The translations under genes were made by a program, and so were the position numbers. Positions 1 to 4,775 of a DNA stretch of 6,731 nucleotides are shown here, in pieces. The notes beneath the pieces were generated by a model. That model saw only the letters and a program-made list of their open reading frames with translations, ran no database searches and had not been told where the DNA came from. Each line of letters starts with the position of its first letter. The stretch's first letter is position 1. The stretch covers positions 1 through 6,731 of the forward strand of contig JADGNT010000279.1 of NCBI GenBank assembly GCA_017883345.1, read 5' to 3'. Source of the stretch: Candidatus Solibacter sp. (GTDB taxonomy: Bacteria > Acidobacteriota > Terriglobia > Bryobacterales > Bryobacteraceae).

Positions 1-299
1 GCGTCGCGCGGGATGACGATGGGGTCTTCCGGATTTTGCAGCGCGCTCACCGGCTTGTAGAACATCTCCGGGTGCGCGGGTTGCGGGCGGGTGCCCAGAT
101 GGCTCCGGTAATTCAGCCCCACCGCCAAGATCTTGCCGGGCTCGCAGGGGTACAGCAGCTTCACATCGGAGAGCTTGTGAGTGGCGCCGGTGGCGGTGTG
201 GCCGTCAAACAGGCCCCCCTGGATCTGGTGGACGGTGTCGCCATCCAGCGTGCCGTAGGAAACGCCGGAAGCGGATTGGTAGCGGATGTATTTGGTCAC
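1..299 (-). CDS. FAH-family hydrolase/isomerase, N-terminal part (runs off left edge)
   Basis: Only the first 99 codons are inside the window; the catalytic core lies beyond the left edge. The protein begins with TKYIRYQSASGVSYGTLDGD after a GTG start at 299-297. The FAH signature KILAVGLNYRSH is at residues 56-67, followed by PEMFYKP at 77-83 and a PEDPIVIPRD stretch at the edge. In this family these segments lead into the metal-binding and substrate-binding barrel. Members cleave or isomerise C-C bonds of acylpyruvates and similar diketo acids, usually in aromatic catabolism, with a divalent metal, in the cytosol. The exact substrate cannot be told from this fragment. The GTG start fits the usual family N-terminus; a GGAG lies only two bases upstream of it, so initiation may be modest. 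It lies on the same strand as the antiporter, 121 bases downstream of it, with a REP-like hairpin between. Confidence 0.88.
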   Translation of the reverse strand, partial: MTKYIRYQSASGVSYGTLDGDTVHQIQGGLFDGHTATGATHKLSDVKLLYPCEPGKILAVGLNYRSHLGTRPQPAHPEMFYKPVSALQNPEDPIVIPRD

Positions 300-322
300 G
301 TCTCCGATATTGTAACCGCTTG

Positions 323-346
323 GTGGGGCAGGCGCTTCCGCCTGTC
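323..346. repeat. REP-like palindrome, copy 1 (short form)
   Basis: The sequence opens with GTGGGGCAGGCG and folds back as GGCAGGCG / CGCCTGTC around a CTTC loop, eight pairs including one G-U. It shares the GTGGGGCAGGC head with two further copies in this window at 1629 and 4689. It lies in the gap between the antiporter stop and the FAH-family start. It is most simply an extragenic palindromic repeat; a role in ending or protecting the antiporter transcript is possible but not shown. Confidence 0.72.
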
Positions 347-420
347 GACCTTTTTGTCGCTGCTCCCATCCGAGCCGCGCGCGTCAGCAAGCGGTTTCTC
401 GATACGTGGCAACGAGCGCA

Positions 421-1602
421 TCAACCCAGGCGGATGATTTCCCGTTCCATCTCAGTCGGCGCGCCGAAGGCCAGCTTCAAGAGCGGCGGCGCGATCAGCG
501 TGGTGGCGACCGACATGAAGACGATAGTGCCGTAGATGTTGTGACCGATGACACCCAGGTTGAGCCCGATCTGTGCCACCACCATCCCGACCTCGCCGCG
601 CGGCACCATGCCTACTCCAACCCGGATGGCATCCGTACGGCCCATGCGCAGGGCGCCCAGGCCGCACGCTACGAATTTGGAGAGCACGGCGGCCACCAAC
701 AGCACGCCCGCCAGCGCCAGCGTGCCGGCGCCGGCGAAAGCCGAGAGGTCGAAGTGCAACCCGATGCCAACCAGAAAGAACGGCACCAGCAGTTCGGCGA
801 CTCCGTTGGTGAGTTCGGTGACCCGCCCCTCGGCGGTCTCCGATAAGGCCATGCCTGCCAGAAAGGCGCCGACGATGGCCGCCACCCCCGCATAGACGGC
901 AAGCACGGAGAGCGCAAACAGCAGCGTCATGGCCAAAGCGAACTCGCTCTCCGCCAGGCGCAATCGGGCCTGCACGCGTGGCATCACGTGGCGCACGGTA
1001 CGCGTGCCGAAGCGCGCTACAAAGAACGTAAAGCCGAGAGCTAGCCCGGCGGTCAACCCGATGCCCAGGTAGTTGACCGCGCCCTTGGCCATACCGCTGA
1101 CCAGCGCGAGCACGATCAGACCGAGCACGTCGTCGACCACCGCCGCCGTCAGGATGATGCGGCTCGCGCGCATGTCCAGCAGGCCGCGCGAGGCCAGCAC
1201 CTGGGCGGTAATCCCCACGCTGGTGGCGACCATGGCCGCGCCCGTGAAGATGCTTTCCAGCCGCGGTTCGCCCCAGAGCGCGCAGATTCCCCAACCCGCG
1301 AAGAAGGGCACAATGACTCCGGCCACCGCCACCAGCAACGCCGTGCCGCTGACCTTCATCAACTCCGACGCCTTGACTTCCAGTCCGACGTGGAAGAGCA
1401 GGAACATCACACCGAGATCGGAGAGGGCGCGCAGGAATTCGCTGGGCGCCAACCAGCCAAGCACCTGCGGGCCAATCAGGACGCCCGCGAGAATTTCTCC
1501 GACGATGCCCGGTTGTCCGAGGCGCTCGAAGATTTCCGCCAGAAGTTTCGCCGCTGCGAAAACCAGGAGCATCGCCAGCGGAATCTGGGCGGCCGAAGGC
1601 AT
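421..1602 (-). CDS. CPA2-family cation/proton antiporter (Na_H_Exchanger)
   Basis: A 393-residue inner-membrane protein made almost entirely of hydrophobic segments, exchanging Na+ or K+ for protons. Family marks are clear: GQPGIVGEILAGVLIGP at residues 29-45, FHVGLEV at 70-76, TSVGITAQVL at 127-136, the ion-binding Asp-Asp pair in VVDDVLGLIVLAL at 157-158, VGIGLHFDL at 278-286, a lysine in LSKF at 309 and PRGEVGMVVAQIG at 334-346. The length covers the transmembrane domain only; the TrkA-N/RCK nucleotide-binding domain of KefB/KefC is absent, so gating by NAD or glutathione adducts is not expected. The start at 1602 (MPSAAQ) is chosen over an in-frame TTG at 1644, because the extra 14 residues would be translated REP repeat. 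The ribosome binding site is weak (GGA). The ion it carries cannot be told from sequence. It ends in REIIRLG with TGA at 423-421. Confidence 0.92.
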   Translation of the reverse strand: MPSAAQIPLAMLLVFAAAKLLAEIFERLGQPGIVGEILAGVLIGPQVLGWLAPSEFLRALSDLGVMFLLFHVGLEVKASELMKVSGTALLVAVAGVIVPFFAGWGICALWGEPRLESIFTGAAMVATSVGITAQVLASRGLLDMRASRIILTAAVVDDVLGLIVLALVSGMAKGAVNYLGIGLTAGLALGFTFFVARFGTRTVRHVMPRVQARLRLAESEFALAMTLLFALSVLAVYAGVAAIVGAFLAGMALSETAEGRVTELTNGVAELLVPFFLVGIGLHFDLSAFAGAGTLALAGVLLVAAVLSKFVACGLGALRMGRTDAIRVGVGMVPRGEVGMVVAQIGLNLGVIGHNIYGTIVFMSVATTLIAPPLLKLAFGAPTEMEREIIRLG

Positions 1603-1628
1603 GAGTCCATTATGGACCGGCGTCTGAG

Positions 1629-1668
1629 GTGGGGCAGGCTTCAACCTGCCAACGCCCGCCTGCGGGCG
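1629..1668. repeat. REP-like palindrome, copy 2 (double hairpin)
   Basis: The shared head GTGGGGCAGGC starts a hairpin GGCAGG / CCTGCC (1633-1638 with 1645-1650). A second, GC-rich hairpin follows directly, with CGCCCGC at 1653-1659 pairing to GCGGGCG at 1662-1668. It sits in the 92-base gap between the anti-sigma gene stop (1695) and the antiporter start (1602). An in-frame TTG inside it (1644) can mislead gene callers into extending the antiporter. Confidence 0.72.
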
Positions 1669-1694
1669 AGATCGTATTTGTGAAACGCCGCCAC

Positions 1695-2390
1695 CTACTG
1701 GACCAGCGCCCGGATCGGCGCCGCGAACAAGGGAGTGGATGTGGGCTGGTCGGCGCCCGCCTCATTCTCCAGCGTCACCGCCACGGCATCGGTATTCGCC
1801 ACCGTGCCGCGCTGGATGTGCATCGCGCTGCCATCCGGCGCCGATTGGAACATGCCGGCCGCCTTCGCCTTGCCGTCCTTGACGATCCACATCTCGTAAG
1901 CTTTACCCGACGGCGCCGGCTGTAGGTTGCCGGCAATCAGCAGGACGCCCTGCGACGGGCTGACGAACACCTTGCCCTTGAGCTTTGGTTGTCCTTCCCC
2001 AAAGGTGGTGACCGTGGTGTCCGCGCCGGTGAGGATGGCGAACGCCTGGTTGACCCTGGTGAGTTCGATGTTCTGCTGGCGGTTCTGCTCGCGGACGCGC
2101 GCCAGTTCGTTCGCCAGGTCGCGCTCGCGCCCGCTGAAGTACACCGCCGCGAAGATCGCCATGGCCAAAGCCGCCGCCAGGAAGGGAGCCCAACCGAAGC
2201 GGCGCTGCGCCACCCCCGCACGGGCCGCCGTGCCTCCCCGCAGCGCGACCACATCCCGCGCTAGCTGAATTCCTAGCGTACAGACCTGGCATCCGCGATT
2301 CAGGTGCGCGCGGATCTCGCTGCGCTCCGGTTCTTCGGCCACGCCGATGACGTAGAGTTCGTAATGTTCGCGCAGTTCGTTGCAGTTCAT
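1695..2390 (-). CDS. RskA-like membrane anti-sigma factor
   Basis: A 231-residue single-pass membrane protein. Residues 1-60 hold a putative zinc-type anti-sigma region with His29, Cys34 and Cys37 (H-x4-C-x2-C in HLNRGCQVC; classical ZAS proteins have H-x3-C-x2-C). A transmembrane helix covers about 65-87, then a charged coiled-coil-like stretch at 88-115, then an extracytoplasmic RskA domain with SGKAYEMWIVKDGKAKAAGMF at about 161-181 and TLENEAGADQPTSTPLF near the end. Such proteins hold an ECF sigma factor at the membrane until regulated proteolysis releases it. The start at 2390 is chosen because MNCNELREHYELYVIG is the expected N-terminus; an upstream in-frame ATG at 2489 would add 33 mostly arginine-rich residues. 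No sigma factor gene is next to it, on either side, so its partner is unknown. The ribosome binding site is weak (GGTGGT). Confidence 0.85.
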   Translation of the reverse strand: MNCNELREHYELYVIGVAEEPERSEIRAHLNRGCQVCTLGIQLARDVVALRGGTAARAGVAQRRFGWAPFLAAALAMAIFAAVYFSGRERDLANELARVREQNRQQNIELTRVNQAFAILTGADTTVTTFGEGQPKLKGKVFVSPSQGVLLIAGNLQPAPSGKAYEMWIVKDGKAKAAGMFQSAPDGSAMHIQRGTVANTDAVAVTLENEAGADQPTSTPLFAAPIRALVQ

Positions 2391-2537
2391 GCCGGCACCA
2401 CCGCGCGCGTGTTCGTCGCGCGTCCAATTGTATTCACGAAGCGCGGACGCAATCAAGATTCGGCGCGCGCGGCGATTTCTTCGCGCCATCGCGCGAGGCG
2501 CGCAACTCGAAAGAGATCGAAACCGGCGCTCGATGCA

Positions 2538-2574
2538 TTTTTTTCTTGACTTTATTTCCGAACCACCTTATATA
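2538..2574 (+). promoter_or_regulatory. Sigma70-type promoter with AT-rich upstream tract
   Basis: TTGACT at 2546-2551 and TATATA at 2569-2574 are separated by exactly 17 bases. A run of seven T residues at 2538-2544 lies just upstream and could act as an UP element. This AT-rich patch stands out from the GC-rich surroundings. Transcription would begin near 2581, just before a hairpin. It faces the lysine-rich microgene; the divergent anti-sigma gene would need its own promoter. Confidence 0.7.
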
Positions 2575-2583
2575 TGAATCACA

Positions 2584-2603
2584 TTGCGATTTTCGAATCG
2601 CAA
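2584..2603 (+). promoter_or_regulatory. 5' leader hairpin with UUCG loop
   Basis: TTGCGATT at 2584-2591 and AATCGCAA at 2596-2603 form a perfect eight-pair stem closed by a TTCG tetraloop. With the predicted transcription start near 2581, the hairpin would lie at the very 5' end of the microgene mRNA, 11 bases ahead of the Shine-Dalgarno. Known 5'-end hairpins protect mRNA from RNase E; that role here is an inference. On DNA the same palindrome could instead bind a dimeric regulator. Confidence 0.6.
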
Positions 2604-2630
2604 AATTTGATGTTAGGGAGAATCAATCGT

Positions 2631-2693
2631 ATGAAGACCGCAACCAAGAAAGCCGCCCCGAAGAAAAAGGCTGCTCCGAAGAAAAAGAAGTAG
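2631..2693 (+). CDS. Lysine-rich 20-residue microprotein
   Basis: The reading frame encodes MKTATKKAAPKKKAAPKKKK and ends at TAG. Ten of 20 residues are lysine, and AAPKKK occurs twice in tandem (residues 8-13 and 14-19). The two DNA copies differ only at two alanine third positions (GCC against GCT), as expected if the peptide is under selection. A GGGAG ribosome binding site at 2616-2620 lies 10 bases before ATG. The gene has its own promoter, leader hairpin and terminator, and no same-strand gene follows before the terminator, so it is not an attenuator leader peptide. Its composition resembles histone-H1-like or ribosomal-protein tails, suggesting nucleic-acid binding, but no family was recognised and the function is unknown. 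The alternative is a small RNA with an incidental reading frame. Confidence 0.72.
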   Translation: MKTATKKAAPKKKAAPKKKK

Positions 2694-2738
2694 TCTGGGC
2701 GTCGCCCTGAAGAAGGGCTGCAAACAGGTTATGACTCC

Positions 2739-2764
2739 AAGGCCCCGGTTTCCGGGGCCTTTTT
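2739..2764 (+). terminator. Strong intrinsic terminator of the microgene
   Basis: AGGCCCCGG (2740-2748), loop TTT, CCGGGGCCT (2752-2760), followed by a T run to 2764. This is a perfect nine-pair GC stem with a U tract, a textbook rho-independent terminator on the plus strand. It lies seven bases beyond the stop of the convergent methyltransferase gene. On that strand the stem is followed by only two T residues, so it would work poorly for the methyltransferase operon. The predicted microgene transcript, about 2581-2764, is near 184 bases. Confidence 0.9.
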
Positions 2765-2770
2765 CATTGT

Positions 2771-3775
2771 TCAGGGCTTTTCCTTCCGGTTTTCTCCACC
2801 GTCTCCCCCTTCGGTTTTCCTCTGCAACAGAACCTGGAACGTCTCTCCCATTCCGAAGAGCAGCGTCTTGAGCTGCATGCGGCGGCGCAAGTCCTCCGCT
2901 GCGCCGCCCGCGCCCAGCGCCACCGCGAACCGATCTGGCTCTCCGGCAGCCAGCAGCGTCCGCGCCAGCGTCTCGAAGCGCTCGTTCTCGAGCCCACACG
3001 CGGCGCCGCTCTCTTGGAGCGCGGTGAAATTCACGTGTGACGTGATGTCGCGCAGCCCGGCTTCGGCCAGCACGTCTTCGCGCGCCGTGTGCCGCCGGTA
3101 TCCCATCAGCGTGCCCGCCGGAAATCGCACGCTCTCGGCGCGCGTGAAACCGTAATCGACGCTGAGCACGTATCCTTTGGTCAACGCCGCCGCCATACGC
3201 TGGAGCCAGGCCAACGCCTCCAGGTTCACTTCGTACCAGCGGCCTTCCTCGGGAGGCAGGTAGTAGCGGCGCAGGTAATGGTCCGCGGCTGCTCCAACCA
3301 CTTCGCCGGTGTGCCAGCGGAACGCGCCGTCCTCCAGCGCGACGCGTTGTTCGTGGAAAGCGCCGTTCCGATACACCGCGGCATCCACCGGAAGCGCGTC
3401 GAAGAACTCGTTGGAGAAAACAACGCCGGCAAAGTTTTCGGGCATGGCACCCGAATCGATATCCACCGGCACGTAGTTCCACTCGGCGAATGCCTCCGCC
3501 ATCTCGCGCCGTCCCGCTCCCAGTTCGACCACCGTAAACTCGCGCGGAGAGCCCATCTGGCGGTAGAGATGGCGAATCCGCGCCGCCATCAGAATGCCGA
3601 AGACCGGCTGGATCTGTTCCGCCGTGAAAAAGTCGCCGTGTTTGCCGAACGGATCCCGCGCGCGCCGGTAGTAGCCGTATTCCGGATGGTAGAGGGCCAC
3701 TTCCATGAAGCGCCGGAATGGAATCGGACCGTTGCGCCGGATCTCCGCCGCCAGAAGTTCGCCGGCCGGAGTCAT
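2771..3775 (-). CDS. MidA/NDUFAF7-like SAM-dependent methyltransferase
   Basis: A 334-residue cytosolic protein of the Methyltransf_28 (DUF185) family. NDUFAF7, the mitochondrial member, methylates an arginine of a complex I subunit; bacterial targets are mostly unknown. Family marks are IPFRRFMEVALYHPEYGYYRR at 18-38 (split across the N-terminal helices), GKHGDFFTAEQ at 44-54, the SAM loop VVELGAGRREM at 82-92, the NE-FDALPV motif at 122-130 and GYVLSVDYGF at 201-210. Two oddities: the third glycine of the usual E-x-G-x-G-x-G loop is arginine, and the segment from that loop to the NE-FDALPV motif is short, about 30 residues. The C-terminal tail is charged and probably disordered. The start at 3775 has GGGAG at an eight-base spacing, and its ATGA overlaps the upstream stop by four bases, indicating translational coupling to the 91-residue gene. 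Confidence 0.88.
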   Translation of the reverse strand: MTPAGELLAAEIRRNGPIPFRRFMEVALYHPEYGYYRRARDPFGKHGDFFTAEQIQPVFGILMAARIRHLYRQMGSPREFTVVELGAGRREMAEAFAEWNYVPVDIDSGAMPENFAGVVFSNEFFDALPVDAAVYRNGAFHEQRVALEDGAFRWHTGEVVGAAADHYLRRYYLPPEEGRWYEVNLEALAWLQRMAAALTKGYVLSVDYGFTRAESVRFPAGTLMGYRRHTAREDVLAEAGLRDITSHVNFTALQESGAACGLENERFETLARTLLAAGEPDRFAVALGAGGAAEDLRRRMQLKTLLFGMGETFQVLLQRKTEGGDGGENRKEKP

Positions 3776-4047
3776 GGGCGCTGCTCCCGGTTCTGCGGCG
3801 TCTCGATGAACATCTCCACCAGATAATCGTGCATGCAGTCGTATAGGTAGCGCTGGAAGGTCCAGGCAAACTGCGGGTGTTCGATGTCGCGGGCGTGGAC
3901 GGGCGCGTAGTAGGTGTGCAGACCCAGCCGGCGATCCTTGAGTGCGATCGCCAGTTCGACCGCGCCGTTCTGCTCGCGCGCCGAAAAGTCCAGCAGCGCA
4001 TGCTCGTAGCGCCGCGTTTCCGCCAGCACTTTTTCCAGAGGGGTCAC
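3772..4047 (-). CDS. Unrecognised 91-residue protein, first gene of a two-gene operon
   Basis: No family was recognised. The protein is soluble and mixed in charge, with no signal peptide or membrane segment. Notable stretches are ALKDRRLGLHTYYAP (35-49), HPQFAWTFQR (57-66) and an aromatic and acidic segment LYDCMHDYLVEMF (68-80) that looks like an amphipathic helix. The start is GTG at 4047-4045; an in-frame TAG lies 12 bases upstream, so the start cannot move far. No clear Shine-Dalgarno is visible. The stop overlaps the methyltransferase start by four bases (ATGA), so the two proteins are probably made together and may act together, for example as partner or substrate; that is an inference. 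Coding is supported by the coupling and by natural-looking composition. Confidence 0.8.
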   Translation of the reverse strand: MTPLEKVLAETRRYEHALLDFSAREQNGAVELAIALKDRRLGLHTYYAPVHARDIEHPQFAWTFQRYLYDCMHDYLVEMFIETPQNREQRP

Positions 4048-4071
4048 GGACTTATGCTAGCGTGAAAAACG
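4048..4071. promoter_or_regulatory. 24-base divergent intergenic region
   Basis: Only 24 bases separate the GTG of the minus-strand operon from the ATG of the plus-strand gene. It holds a GCTAGC palindrome (4056-4061), a -10-like TATGCT on the plus strand (4053-4058) and a TAGCAT on the minus strand over the same bases. Neither gene has a visible Shine-Dalgarno, so leaderless or near-leaderless mRNAs are possible. The -35 regions would have to lie inside the opposing genes. No good -35 match was seen. Confidence 0.35.
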
Positions 4072-4683
4072 ATGGCGTTGCCGCCGATTGTCCGGGTGAA
4101 GCTCAGTTCCGAAGCTGCCGAGTCCATTTCCATCACGCCCGTGGTGGTGCGGGAAATGCCGGTTCGCGAACTGGTGGAGTACATGCTGGGCGTCACCGGC
4201 AAGGACGAAGCCCGCATCCGCGAACTCCTGCTACGCGGCAGCCTGGTCAGCGGCGCTTCGCGATTCCGTTGGACGGGGTGGGATGCCGGCCTGGAGAACC
4301 TGCGCGAACTCCTGGCCACGTTTCCGGATCCCGACCCCTCGCGCCAGTTCGCCGCCACGAATTGCATGCGCGCCACGCTGCGCGGCGGCCGCCAGCCCAT
4401 CGAGATTGCGCGCCAAGCCGGAGTGCGCAAGGGTTTGTTCCAGCGGGAGAGTTTTTGGGATGCGCTGATGAAGGTGATCTCTGGGGCCGCCCCGGCCTAC
4501 GCCGGATACTCATACCGCGAACGCGCCGACCGTTACCTCCGCGAGTTCACCCACGCCGAACTCGGGCAACTCCGTGCCGCCAGCGGATTGGTCCGCTATA
4601 CGATTCTGAGCGACCAGATCCGCACCCTGGCGTTCACCCAAGCCGAACTCTACGTGAAGCGAGGGGCCAAGGGACAGACATGA
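4072..4683 (+). CDS. Unrecognised 203-residue soluble protein
   Basis: No family was recognised. It has no signal peptide or membrane helix. The N-terminal part (about 1-32) is beta-like, with VRVKLSSEAAESISITPVVV, and is followed by a helical part with GKDEARIRELLLRGSLVSGASRFRW at about 43-67 (given here only as a landmark). The stretch RIRELLLRGSLVSGA loosely recalls an S4-like RNA-binding helix-turn, but this is too weak to assign. The C-terminal half is helical and rich in Arg, Tyr and Glu (YSYRERADRYLREF, 146-159). The frame is preferred over a longer overlapping one because its composition is protein-like, with conserved-looking hydrophobic spacing. It begins 24 bases from the divergent operon and ends five bases before the large palindrome. 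Function cannot be stated. Confidence 0.78.
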   Translation: MALPPIVRVKLSSEAAESISITPVVVREMPVRELVEYMLGVTGKDEARIRELLLRGSLVSGASRFRWTGWDAGLENLRELLATFPDPDPSRQFAATNCMRATLRGGRQPIEIARQAGVRKGLFQRESFWDALMKVISGAAPAYAGYSYRERADRYLREFTHAELGQLRAASGLVRYTILSDQIRTLAFTQAELYVKRGAKGQT

Positions 4684-4688
4684 AAACG

Positions 4689-4759
4689 GTGGGGCAGGCG
4701 CTTTCGCCTGCCAACCGCGGGCTCGATCAAGCGTTGGCAGGCGAAAGCGCCTGCCCCAC
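4689..4759. repeat. REP-like palindrome, copy 3 (perfect 27-base inverted repeat)
   Basis: Arms at 4689-4715 and 4733-4759 are exact reverse complements over 27 bases, separated by a 17-base spacer. Each arm is itself a hairpin: GGCAGGCG pairs with CGCCTGCC around CTTT (AAAG in the other arm). The head GTGGGGCAGGC is shared with the copies at 323 and 1629. The element fills the gap between two convergent genes, the 203-residue gene (stop 4683) and dnaB (stop 4776), so the extruded RNA stem could stop or protect both transcripts. On the minus strand it is followed by CGTTTTCA, a short T run. The arrangement resembles paired REP units (BIME-like). Confidence 0.9.
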
Positions 4760-4775
4760 GTCTTTCCGCCTGGTT

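Noticed and set aside
36..437. Plus-strand open frame at the left edge
   Set aside because: It is antisense to the FAH-family gene and continues through the repeat; the minus-strand reading has clear family motifs.
1603..1644. Extended antiporter start at TTG 1644 adding 14 residues
   Set aside because: The extra residues are translated REP repeat; the ATG at 1602 gives the expected N-terminus.
2391..2489. Extended anti-sigma start at ATG 2489 adding 33 residues
   Set aside because: The added part is mostly arginine-rich sequence from a GC-rich gap; MNCNELREHY at 2390 matches the normal anti-sigma N-terminus.
2516..2544. Terminator with ATCGA/TCGAT stem and T run before the microgene promoter
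   Set aside because: A five-pair stem with a nine-base loop is too weak, and no plus-strand gene lies upstream to need it; the T run is better read as an UP-like tract.
3089..3826. 245-residue plus-strand open frame antisense to the methyltransferase
   Set aside because: Antisense to a well-supported gene, with shadow-like composition and no ribosome binding site.
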